Assembly (NCBI GenBank): GCA_024364735.1
Contig: JAGFNQ010001635.1
Coordinates: forward strand, 266,419 to 330,418
Direction: 5' to 3'
Origin: Boesenbergia rotunda
Lineage: Eukaryota > Streptophyta > Magnoliopsida > Zingiberales > Zingiberaceae
Length of the DNA stretch: 64,000 bases
The notes beneath the pieces are model-generated. The model was not told the DNA's origin, did no database searches, and saw only the letters and a list, made by a program, of their open reading frames with translations. Positions within the stretch are counted from its first letter, which is position 1. The number at the start of each line of letters is the position of its first letter. The translations under genes and the position numbers were made by a program. Shown here one piece after another: positions 24,555 to 35,376 of the stretch.

Positions 24555-24839
24555 CATTGTCGTCATTAAGGCGCTACCCTTGATTGTGGTGTCTACATTT
24601 GCCTGTGGGTGGAGTGCCTCTCTTATGACACTGATGATATCTGTAGTTTTCAAGATCATGTCAACATAGACACTTATCGGGCCCGGGTTTCTTCAAATAT
24701 ATTATCAGATGAGAATAGATTCTTAAAAAATGTAATGGACTAAGATGTAAAGCAATGTTGGTATTTGACTAAGATGTAAACCATATGAAGATAGACAACC
24801 TTATCTGCTTCTTATGCTCAAGCAGATGTATTGGAGTTT

Positions 24840-25330
24840 CAAATTTACCTTTTTGTGTAACCAAATTCAGATGTATTGTAGATGATTTATGATACTGTTA
24901 TGTTAAGGAGATGATTTCTGGTACAGTTATGTTAAGGAGATGATTTCTGGTACAGTTATCTGCTTCAGTTATCTGCTTCTTATGATTTCTGGTACAGTTA
25001 TTTTTAAAATTTGCCTTCTTATGACAGATTGTGGTGTTTCAAATTTGTCTTCTTATGATTTTTGGTACAGTTATGTTTCAAATTTGATTGTGGTGTCTAC
25101 AGTTATCTATTTCAAATTTCTGGTATAGATGTTGGTTTGTACAGGATTGTAGTAATACTGGTTTTTATTCTGGTGTAATGACAGACTTATGGCTTACTTA
25201 TGTAAAGCAATGTATTCTGTTAGTAATGACAGATACAAGTTGGTTTCAATTCTGTGGCAATGTTGGTTTTTATTCTGTAAACACAATTGAGAACTGCCTC
25301 CCTCTTTAGTGTGTCAACTGACACTAATCA
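24840..25330 (+). repeat. Degenerate short repeats (TTTCTGGTACAGTTAT)
   Basis: ATGATTTCTGGTACAGTTATGTTAAGGAG-like units recur irregularly about five times between 24900 and 25090, with looser copies to 25300. Non-coding spacer between the two MULE genes. Confidence 0.5.
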
Positions 25331-25379
25331 AATTTGACAATTTAGTGTTGGTTTTTACTCTTGCAATGTAAATTTGAGT

Positions 25380-26150
25380 ATGTGTCTGAGCAAATTGATT
25401 ATACATGTCCACAAATTGAGTATTAAGGTACGAGCCTCCATCATTAGTTGTCAACTGCTAAAACCTTCCAAGTACAATTGATTCAGAATCAAGTATATAT
25501 TCTAGAGAATGAGGTACTATTCTAAAAAATTCAAGTACACAATTTGAGTATTAAGGTCTGAAATTTGAGTATGTGTCTGAGCAAATTGAGTATACATGTC
25601 CACAAATTGAGTATTAAGGTACGAGCCTCCATCATTAGTTGTCAACTGCTAAAACCTTCCAAGTACAATTGATTCAGAATCAAGTATATATTCTAGAGAA
25701 TAAGGTATTATTCTAAAAAATTCAAGTACACAATTTGAGTATTAAGGTCTGAAATTTAAGTATGTGTCTGAGCAAATTGATTATGCATGTCCATAAATTG
25801 AGTATTAAGGTACGAGCCTCCATCATTAGTTGTCAACTGCTAAAACCTTCCAAGTACAATTGATTCAGAATCAAGTATATATTCTAGAGAATGAGATATT
25901 ATTCTAAAAATTTCAGGTACACAATTTGAGTATTAAGGTACGAAATTTAAGTATGTGTCTGAGCAAATTTAGTATACATGTCCACAAATTGAGTATTAAG
26001 GTACGAGCCTCCATCATTAGTTGTCAACTGCTAAAACCTTCCAAGTACAATTGATTTAGAATCAAGTATATATTTTAGAGAATGAGGTACTATTCTAAAA
26101 AATTCAGGTACACAATTTGAGTATTAAGGTACGAGCCTCCATCTTTATTT
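25380..26150 (+). repeat. Four tandem copies of a 191-bp repeat
   Basis: GGTACGAGCCTCCATC begins at 25427, 25618, 25809 and 26000, with a truncated fifth occurrence near 26128. Units are highly similar by eye. The element lies in the spacer between the Ulp1 and MURA 3' ends. Confidence 0.9.
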
Positions 26151-27290
26151 GTCGTGTACACCTTCAATCAAAATCATGAAAAGGGATTGGTGAAGGTGAG
26201 TTTTTTTATTTATCGACATATTTTCATGTTTCCATGATAATATGATATGGATTAAGGTTAATTGCTTCCCATGATTGATTAAGGTCTATCAGCCAGATTA
26301 TTAGGTACGAAACATCCAAATTCAAGTACGTTCCTGAGCAAATTGAGTATCCTTGGCCAGAAATTGAGTATTCAGGTACGAGACTCCCTCTTTAGTTCTC
26401 AATGGCTCAAGAAATCAAGTACAATTGGCTCAGAATCAGGTATATATACAAGAGAATGAGGTACTATTCTCAAAAAATCAGGTACACATTCCCTTGTTTC
26501 TTGATAATATAATAAGGATTAAGGTTAATGACACCACTGCTCCAATATGTGCCTCCCATGATGAATTAGGGCATATCTTCCAGATTATTAGGTATGAAAA
26601 ATACACAATAGAGCTTTATGGTTATCATGACCATAGACAACCTAGCATGAGAGTGAATACCTTAGAAGTAGAAGAGAAAAAATGCTTGTATCTGTCTTTC
26701 ACATTACCTTATGTCGTGTACACCTACAATCAAAATCATGAAAAGGGGTTGGTGAAGGTGAGTTTTTTTATTTATCGACATATTTTTTTGTTTCCATGAG
26801 AATATGATATGGATTAAGGTTAATTGCTTCCCATGATTGATTAGGGTCCATCAGCCAGATTATTAGGTACGAAACATCCAAATTCAAGTACGTTCCTGAG
26901 CAAATTGAGTATCCTTGGCCAGAAATTGAGTATTCAGGTACGAGACTCCTTCTTTAGTTCTCAATGGCTCAAGAAATCAAGTACAATTGGCTCAGAATCA
27001 GGTATATATTCAAGAGAATGAGGTACTATTCTCAAAAAATCAGGTACACATTCCCTTATTTCTTGATAATATAATAAGGATTAAGGTTAATGACACCACT
27101 GCTCCAATATGTGCTTCCCATGATCGATTAGGGCACATCTTCCTGATTATTAGGTATGAAAAATACACAATAGAGCTTTATGGTTATCATGACCATAGAC
27201 AACCTAGCATGAGAGTGAATACCTTATATTATCAAGTACGAAATATCCAAAATCAAGTATGTGTCTGAACAAATTTAGTATACTTGACCA
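26150..27290 (+). repeat. Two tandem copies of a ~562-bp repeat with a conserved open frame
   Basis: The block beginning TTCAATCAAAATCATGAAAA recurs with a period of 562 bp (landmarks at 26309 and 26871). Each copy holds an open frame (26425-26799 and 26987-27268) sharing a ~85-residue stretch with RIKVNDTTAPICASHD and YTIELYGYHDHRQPS. No family is recognised. The frames may be remnants of a captured gene or chance; smaller motifs (GAGTATTAAGGTACGA) link this block to the 191-bp array. Confidence 0.75.
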
Positions 27291-27649
27291 GAATTTGAGT
27301 ATTCAAGTACGAGACTCCCTCTTTAGTTCTCAATGGCTCAAAAATTCAAGTACAATTGTCTCAGAATCAGGTATATATTTTAGATAATTAGGTATAAAAT
27401 ATCCAAATTCAAGTATGTGTCTGAGAAAAATTGAGTATACTTGGCTCAGAATCAAGTATACTCAATTGGGACGCAAGTTATATTGATTAGGGTACATATC
27501 CAATTGACTCAGTTTCTACTATATATTTTCATAAATGAGCTATTTGAACCTACAGGTACATTGGAACGCAAGTTATGCATTAATTAGTATGGGCATGATA
27601 CAAAGTCAAAAACTATAAGCACACTTTACGGACATTTGACCACTTGTTG

Positions 27650-28250
27650 TTGGGGATATTTTGGCACTAACACATGATACAAAGTCAGAAACTATAAATA
27701 CAACCATAAGTTTCTACTCCACAACATCAACTTCAGACAAATCAATTCTTATACAAAACAGAACCATCAAACATAACATATACCTTATTTATCCAAATTT
27801 GTACTCAAGTTTCTGGCAGATTTTGTCTATCAAACTCACAAATTAATCAAAGAAAAATGAAGATATTGCAAAGTTACCTAACCAAGTTCATAAACATAAT
27901 CACAACTGACACATGGTACAAAGTCACATAAACTATAACCATAAGTTTCCACTCCACAACTATAGTATATACTATAACAACTACACATCAACTTCAGACA
28001 AACCAATTCTTGTACAAAACAAAACAATCACAAATTTATACTCAAGTTTCTGGCAGAATTAGTCTATCAAACTCACAATTTCAACCAAACTACATACAAC
28101 ATATTGCAAAGTACCTAACAAAGTTCATAAACATACTAATAACTGACACATTATACAAAGTCACAAATACCATAAATACAGCCATTAGTTTCGACCACAC
28201 AACCATAGTGCACAATAATAACTGACACATGATACAAAGTTCATAAACAT
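27650..28250 (+). repeat. ~238-bp tandem repeat, about 2.5 copies
   Basis: Blocks starting ACTGACACATGATACAAAGT recur at about 27665, 27905, 28141 and (partial) 28221. AT-rich; adjoins the 3' end of the MURA gene. Confidence 0.75.
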
Positions 28251-28529
28251 ATTGCACAATTTTTTCCTGCCCTTGAAAACGCCAATGCAACCACCATTCA
28301 ACCAGAACCAATACGTAAATCATCAATGCTTCCACTGATACATGTCTGCTTTCTTGAACGCAACACCCTGCTTGATTCCCCTTCTAGCAATCTCTTTTTC
28401 CTGCAGAAGTGTATATCAAAAAGTATCAGACTACCCATATAAATTATAGAGTATGATTGCAAAAATAAAACTAAGTGTTTACAAACAAATCAAACATACA
28501 TAATTTTGAGCATAACAGCTAGTTTATAG

Positions 28530-30895
28530 CTTCTTTGCAGCTTCGCCTGTTGTGGCCATTCTTATGGCAACGACTACACTTTGACGCACGTGTTTCAACT
28601 TGTGATGGTATTCTCTTAGTCCTCCTACGACCTGGCTGACTGCAAACATCTGGAACATTGATTACATTTCCTTCATCAAGATTTGACTCATTATTGTCAA
28701 CAGTTGGGATTGGATTAATATAATTCCATTGTATGCTTGGCGATACATTCTAATCTTGAAATACTGATCACAGAATTCATACAACGACAACGACTTCGAC
28801 TCAATAGCAGCATAAACATACTTGCATGGAAGCTTAATGATCTGTCAAGCTCTGCACGAACAACTCTTATCAATTAAATCAACAGCAAAGGATTTTTCCC
28901 CATCAACTACCTCAAACCTCCAATTACATGACCGATACACTCAAAACTTTCAGGATTCAAGATAAACACTAGCAATAACCTTCTCCTTTTGGGGACTTAA
29001 TTTCTTAACCATCGCCATTGTTGATTCACGTCGCCGATGCATTATGTTCATGATTTGTATGCGTATGTGATTCACCATAGCCACAATAAGGAGATAACGA
29101 GCTGGTTTAACCCAATTATTCCAACACTCGGTCATGTTATTATTCATAACACCCCATCTATCACCAAGAAATAAAGCATTTGTCCAACTTTGTGGTTGGG
29201 AATGTACAATAAATCCTATGGCAAGTGGCATGGAGTCTATGATATTTTTTATATGTTGTTCATGCTCCTGCAAAGATGGAGCATATGCAGCTTTCTTGAA
29301 TACCGAAGACCAGTATTTTTTGTTATGTTTTGGATAACTTCGCATTACCTATAATGACAAAAAAACCTTTTTTTATTCAAAACATGTATTAAAATTAAAT
29401 TCAAATTCAAAACAAAAGTAGGGTTTTAATTACCTGCTTCACAAAATTATCCACTAAATGCCTCAAACAATACGCATGGTGACTACCCACAAATAGTTGC
29501 TCAACTGCTTTCATAATCCCAGGGTGTCTATCGGAGAAAAATGTGAACTTATTGAATGGAATACTTTGATATGAAAGTAGCACACTTTTCAAAAGATAAC
29601 AAAATCATTCCCAATTATCATCATTCTCTGCATCCACTACCGAATAAGCAATTGTGAAAAGATCATCATTGGCATCCTTCGACACAGCAACTAGGATACT
29701 ACGTTTATACTTATTCTTTATATGAGTCCCATCCAAAAAAATCAACGGCCTACAACCAGTAACAAAACCAACTGCACATGCATGAAAACAAATGAATAGT
29801 CGTTTAAATTTATTAGTTACAGGATCAACCTCACACTCAGTAATACTGCCAGGATTTATTTCTCGAATAGCATGACAATACCATCTTAACCTATCGTAGC
29901 ATCTCATCTCTGTACCATGAATATCATGCATCGCTAATTCCTTGTCTTTCCATACTTTGCGATAGTCTAACTCTACCCCATAATCTTTTTGCAAGTCTTT
30001 TTGAATTGTACAAGGGCGATAAGAGGGCTCTTCTCTCAATTTTTCTTTCACCACATTAACAATCCAAGTTGCATCAGCTTTAGGATGTCCTCTAGTACGT
30101 AGATTATTCTCGCCACATGTATGCTGCAGGTTACATTTTCGGATCCCAAATATATCATCTGCTTTATATTTTGAAGCATAAATTCTCCATCCACAACTCC
30201 TTTCACTACAAATAGCAATAACCTTCTCGCTGTCATTTTTTCTATATAAAAATGAGCATCTTGTAGCAACAGCATAGTTTTTAACACATCTTCTAAAATC
30301 AGCAGCATCCGTGAATGTTTGCCCTTCACCATGAATGCAATTAATCCAAGCATCTATAGTATTCAGCAACAAGATGTGTTCAATCTCCTCATCACTCTTA
30401 GATTGTGTCTGTTCCTCCTCAACCCTTACCAGTTTGATATAAAATTATTAAGATGAACCATACACAAATAAGTATAAAATAAGGACATACCATACATACA
30501 TAATGAAAGATATTAAATTTAAATAAGATTAGTAGTGTCAAATAAACCATATCATATGCACTTATGCTAGAAGAAACATAACATATTATAAAAACAAAAA
30601 TATGAAATGCTTACCTCTCCAAATTTAGGTTGTCAATGTATGCATTTTTACTCTCTACCCTCAAATCGATCATACTGAGCTTCAAACACATATGAAGATG
30701 TATCATATTCAGGACATCATCATCGTCATTCAAAGTTACGTACATCTTATGCTGTGACACTATGTATTGCAGAATCATAGATTCAGGAGTAATCTCCGCA
30801 TATTTTTTGCCAAGACTCACAAATATATCCAGCAAACTACAACCACTGAAAATTGAAATCACAAACAACTCATTCTTGCACTTACAACTATCCAA
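28530..30895 (-). pseudogene. MURA transposase of the MULE, broken
   Basis: Transcript order starts with an N-terminal domain exon (30895-30611), then 30430-29434, an intron, and 29345-28530. It contains a DNA-binding region (FRRCVKNYAVATRCSF, then CGWRIYASK), the MULE transposase core with first Asp in LIFLDGTHIK, second Asp in FFSDRHPGIMKA and a Glu in SLQEHEQHIK. A SWIM-like motif CSCRA-stop-QIIKLPCKYVYAAI (28840 region) and a CCHC zinc knuckle CSRCHKNGHNRRSC (28541-28583) follow. Defects are Trp codons changed to TGA at 29605-29607 and 28845-28847 (read on the - strand), a frameshift near 28950, and Tyr replacing the SWIM His. A full-length MURA would catalyse cut-and-paste transposition. 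Confidence 0.85.
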
Positions 30896-31189
30896 AAATG
30901 CAAGGTTGCAAGGCCCAGTTCCAGATTCTTTTTTTCAACCTAATCCACAAAAATATAACATTTTATTCAAATATAAACTAAAGATCAATGTAACACAAAT
31001 TTTTTTCTCCATCAACCAAATATTGGTCATCAACTCGACAATCAACCAAAAACATACGAAAATCCCACAATCAACCAACAACTAAATGCAAATCTCATTG
31101 AATACACATAATCAAAAAAACTAAATGCAAATCTCATGGAATCATTTAATCAAAAAAGATCAAACTCAGACTCATTGATAAAGGTGTGA

Positions 31190-31345
31190 TCGCCTCTTTG
31201 AGTTAGGGCTAGAATGCGTGGCGTTACCAGTTTGGGTTACGGACGGAAAAATGAGCTGAAAAATTATGATTCCCTCTTTGAGTTACGGCAAGAAGGCGTG
31301 GCGCTACCAGTTGAGGCTTCGGGCGGGAAAATGAGCTGTAAAGGT
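31190..31345 (+). repeat. ~75-bp direct repeat upstream of MURA
   Basis: CTCTTTGAGTTAGGGCTAGAATGCGTGGCG...AAAATGAGCTG occurs at about 31193-31260 and again, diverged, at 31271-31341. It lies near the MULE end, between the terminal repeat and the MURA start. Confidence 0.6.
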
Positions 31346-31643
31346 GTAATCTCCTCTTCGATTTTGACTTTCAATGCATCAACATCGACTTTGTTCGTCA
31401 AATTTTAGAGAAGGAACACAAAGGTGAGTTAGGGCAAGCGTTGCAGTTGGTGGTTCAGGGGGAAATTTTGAACTACCTACATATGAATTTTAATTAAATT
31501 CATGGGTAATTAAGTAAATACACATTTTCAAGGGAGTTACAGTTGGGCATCAAGTTTTGACAGGGAATTGAAACTCATTTTCTCTGACCTGGGGACTGAA
31601 TGCAGAGTTTGATCTGTCATTAGAGATTTAAAGTCAATTTACC

Positions 31644-32280
31644 GTTAAATTAACATCATGGTAGTATTAAATACAATATCACAATATTATTATTCTTTAA
31701 ATATAACACCATGAGAGTAATGAGAAATAAAATAAAAAAAATTTCTAAAAATTTAAAAATTGAGAAAATATCGTAACTTTATATGCGCCATCAATTACTT
31801 TTACCCTCTAACTTAATATTGTTATCATTACATGCTTTAAAATATTCAAAATTTTCAACCTTTAAATACAAATACAGGATGACAAAAGATGATTCTATTC
31901 ATCCTCAATGTTTCCGTCAATTGATCTCGAATCAACATAAAAGAAATAAATTATAAAAATTACTAATTTGATCAGTGATTAATGCATAAGAAAGAATATA
32001 CTTCGCCAACCTTAGTTCATCCCATGAAACCTTTAAATGCAAATACAGCTTAAAGGTAAAGTGAAATCTTCCTATCATGTAAGACAACACCAGAAATATA
32101 CAACAGCAACAACCAACACTAGATCGACTTTGTTTATATGGTTCAGCATGGCTAAAGTGTAGCCATATGCTACCTAACGTAGAAAACTAGGAGAGCTCAA
32201 AGCTTCACATCTAAAACAAGCAAAATAATTTGGAAATTCAAACAACCGCCATTTATTCGACAACACTAACTGGCGATATC
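31644..32280. other. Spacer and 3' flank of the SnRK1 beta gene
   Basis: AT-rich DNA after the MULE. The part near 32030-32280 is probably the 3' UTR of the minus-strand SnRK1 beta gene. Nothing else recognised. Confidence 0.4.
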
Positions 32281-34828
32281 TCACCTTGCCAAGGACTTGT
32301 AGAGTGTCACAGTTACATACTTGGAGAGAAACCTATGACTTTTCGCTAGTGCCACCACAGGCTGCCCACTGCAGCTCTTTTGGATGTAGAGATGGTTTAG
32401 CACTACATGGGGAAGCCTTGCAGAGGAGGAGGGGCACTCCATGGAGGTTGGTGCATTGAGAAGGGTGCCTTGGAGTTGTGGAGGTAAAAGGGGAGGCTCT
32501 TTGCTGAAGTCCTCCGAACCGAGTGGCCGGTTATTGTAGCTGGACTCTGGGGATTGGGGCATTTCGAATCCAGCAACCCCTCCTAAGTTCTCGGGAACAA
32601 ATGCCTGCATAGGAAAAAAGATGGTGCCCTAAAACTAGTTTCCTGGGGTTTCCAAATTCAGGCATCAAAATTCAGATACCATGGGTGACTAAAAAGTCAG
32701 AGACATCTACCTGCAAGTCCAAAATGTTATGAGCATTCCCCATATAGTCGTTCATCCATGGCACATCAGGTGCATGCTTCCATTCTCCATCGACAATGAA
32801 CCTATACTGGTAGAAACCTGAAGGAAGTACTATCATGACCGTAAAGTCCTTGCCTGACCTTTGCAATGGTTTCCTGCAATAGAAAAGCATTCCTCATGTT
32901 CTTCAAGTTGCATTATAACCTAATAGAAGGCACTTTCTTTGATTAAAAGATATTGCTCATAGTACTTTGTCTTCCAATTATCCCATGATCCTTCCACAAA
33001 GACTTCCTTGCCACCATGGTTCCAGTTGATCATTGTTGGAATCCCGTGTTCATCGAGCACATCATCATACGTGGTAGAATTTGGTAGTCCTTTATTATTA
33101 CTTTGCATTTCCTCTTGTCTCTGCAGCGGAGTAACTGGAATCTGAAGAAGAAATGGAGATTAACAACATATGAATGAATATATAGAAATTCATGAATAGT
33201 AAGATCCTCTCCTCAGCTACGAAAGCTACTATAGTTGTTTCAGAGTTAACTTCATGATAAATATTACTTTCAAGAAGATGACTCGAAAAGTTTAAGATGC
33301 ACAAACAAAGAAGATACCAAATCAATGTTTTCATCAAGAATTACAATTTGTAAAAGGAAAAGACAGCGTGACTGACTGCAGTCCAAGTAGAAACAGAGAA
33401 GAGCAGATGATAACAGATTGGAGGGTTCAATGACAGCATGCACGGTCAGGCTAACATGTTAGCTACGACACTGAACTAATTGATACACACAGCACCAAGT
33501 ATACAAGTTCATCCAATCCCATTTCTTCGCCTAACTTCTGTTTCTCAGTGTGCCAACAAACCACCATTATGATGGTTGAGGCATGGGAGATTGGATTACT
33601 ATACCAAAAAGGACTACCTTCAAAGCTTCATGCTTAAGGATAGGAGCAGAAATAGATATATGGTTTGGTAAATTATACCAAAAGGTAGGCCAATTGCCAA
33701 ATGCAACATGGCTTTTATGGAAATAAACTAAATCCAATGATATGTTTTTTTCTTAACTATTTAAATAAAAAACTTAAATACATGACTTGTGTACCAGAAT
33801 AATGTGAATAATATATGGCTACCAAAGAAGTCATATCTTGACCAGAACTCCATATTAAACTTGGTAAACTTTTCTCACAAGGATAATCGTTTCATTGTTT
33901 GTGTAGCTATTCAGGGTACATTTCATGATGAACATCCCCAATGATATCTAGTAGGTGCAACCAACATAAGATAAAACCTTTTTGATTGTCATAAGTGGCA
34001 GAGAGTTCCTAGACACATTGGGAAATGATGATATCACAAAAGAGAATCAACAAACATATTCTGGGGTTAAAGCAACTGTGGCAATGTTCATTTTTCTCCA
34101 AACTACCAGCTGCAAGAAATTATACAAAAACATCAATGATATAAACTTCTAAATATAGTTAGTGAACATTTACATGATTAAGCATCTTGAAGGAACAAGG
34201 AAGCAGAAAATTGTGAGAAGAACTTTCCAATTTAATCACAGAATAGATGGAATATTATGACTCCACCATGCCTCACTTATATGAGTATATAAATCTAAGT
34301 GAAGCAAATATGTTGCAGGAAAAGAACGTTACATGATTAAGCATCTTTGATGAGCAAGGGAACAGAAAATCTGAGAAAAACCTTCCAAATTCATCAAAGT
34401 ATAACTGAGTGAAGCAAAAGGTTGCAGTTTGCATAAGTAACAAACCAAGCACAGAATACAAGCAATTGATTAAAGCTAGAAATTTCAATAGAAGCACATA
34501 TTCAAACCTCAGAAAAAGAAAAACTTAGAAACATCGTACAGAACTACTATGAACACTCATCATATCCACAGATAAAATCAAACATGGAGAGGAAAGCAGT
34601 CATCCATGAATCTGGTCAATTTCATAGTTTCAAAAAATGCAAAGCAACAGATCAAGACGGGAGGAGAGGGAGGTAGGAGAAGCGAACCTGCGGAGCAAAG
34701 AGGAGAGGCAACTGAGGTGCACTTTTAGGGCTTTGCGGAGGGCTCTGCCCCATAAGGTCGTCCGACCCTGCCTGCGAGCGCGAGCTTCCCCCCTCTCCAC
34801 CTTCCCTGACGCTACTCATATTCCCCAT
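32281..34828 (-). CDS. SnRK1 (SNF1-related kinase) regulatory beta subunit (4 exons, 267 aa)
   Basis: Exons in transcript order are 34828-34688, 33141-32966, 32873-32711 and 32604-32281 (TGA stop); junctions are GT-AG and phases agree. The protein starts MGNMSSVREG, a classic N-myristoylation signal. A proline-rich region (PPQSPKSAPQLPLLFAPQ) is followed by the CBM48/AMPK glycogen-binding domain at residues 83-160 (GSWDNW, LPSGFYQYRFIVDGEW, NILDL). The C-terminal kinase-interaction (KIS/ASC) domain covers about 190-267 (PPLLPPQL, LNHLYIQ, TVTLYKSLAR). The subunit scaffolds the alpha kinase and gamma subunit of the energy-sensing SnRK1 complex and, when myristoylated, can direct it to membranes. 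Length is slightly short of the usual ~280. It could be the beta1 or beta2 paralogue. Confidence 0.92.
33142..34687 (-). other. Large first intron of the SnRK1 beta gene
   Basis: 1546 bp. It contains a diverged ~75-bp direct repeat (TACATGATTAAGCATCTT at about 34172 and 34332). No TE or ncRNA recognised. Confidence 0.5.
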
Positions 34829-35367
34829 GCGGGAGGTCGAAAGAACGACTCCTGGTACTTTAATCTCTTGATGAAAGAGTTAGGGCTTTGTGCCCTAAAC
34901 ACCACCACCTCCTTCAATCAACCTCGACATCGTCACCGAGTACTTCACCTCTTTATAGAGCAAAACAGAGCTCTCACAACTGAAATTTCTGGGTTTTAAA
35001 GCTGAAGTCGCCGCAGAAATCAACAAAAAAGAAGAATCCGCCAAAAAGCAAAACGCAAACGCCCAAATCCTCCCAGACAAGGAGTGCCCGAGCGCAAAGG
35101 ACTCCGATTTGGACAAAACAACGGAGACAGCGGGATACTCTCGTCTCTAGCAACGGAGAAAGGAGAGGTGATGCCGCCCACTGCAAGCCGCCATTTCGAT
35201 CGCCCACCGATCGCCCTCGAAATCGAATCCTTCATTTCCACCGATGAATAAAGCTTTAATTCCATGTCTCTCCTCCAATGAGCTTGGAGATTCCCGTCTT
35301 GCGAAAAAGGAGAAATTTCAACTTGCCCCAGAATTTCACTTACTACAAAAGGCCCTTCATAATTTAA
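34829..35367 (-). promoter_or_regulatory. 5' UTR and proximal promoter of the SnRK1 beta gene
   Basis: Region between the ATG and the foldback element. The segment to about 35230 is relatively GC-rich and pyrimidine/purine biased like a plant leader. A transcription start cannot be placed from sequence. Confidence 0.4.
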
Positions 35368-35376
35368 AACAAAAAT

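Larger units (their letters stand above)
20446..24743 (+). pseudogene. Ulp1-like (C48) cysteine protease gene of the MULE, interrupted
   Basis: A multi-exon gene. A basic N-terminus is followed by SYSRCSPGYFKDVLGEVIP and a domain with PFTWTEFSIVLGL. Later exons encode an acidic/lysine-rich linker (21652-22100) and the protease domain. The catalytic His is in NRWHWYL (near 22878), and the Cys motif DCGVYICLWVECL starts at 24582. Reading ends at TAA 24741-24743. Defects are a 1-base shift in an A9 run near 20450, a frameshift near 21100, TGA in place of Trp at 21289-21291, and a 1.4-kb insertion between His and Cys. C48 enzymes cleave SUMO-type modifiers; the role of such genes inside MULEs is not established. 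Confidence 0.75.
19422..31643. mobile_element. Mutator-like element carrying Ulp1 protease and MURA transposase genes (12.2 kb)
   Basis: Terminal regions are imperfect inverted repeats. The left starts GGGAAACTTTAACTT and the right, reverse-complemented, starts GGTAAATTGACTTTAAA. Further in, CTTCAGTCTCCATGATAG matches ATTCAGTCCCCAGGTCAG, followed by a TTCCTGACAA/TCCCTGTCAA pair. The flanking 9-bp direct repeats TTTAAATTA (19413-19421) and GTTAAATTA (31644-31652) differ by one base; 9 bp is the Mutator target-duplication length. Inside are a Ulp1-type protease gene (+) and a MURA transposase gene (-) pointing at each other. Plant MULEs with captured Ulp1-like genes are known (for example the Kaonashi type). 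Both genes are broken. Confidence 0.8.

Noticed and set aside
25380..26150. Centromeric-type satellite (191-bp monomers)
   Set aside because: Only four copies, confined to the spacer inside a MULE and next to other short arrays.
26425..27268. Two paralogous small protein genes
   Set aside because: They are the two copies of a 562-bp tandem repeat, with no start context, splice logic or recognised family; reported as a repeat instead.
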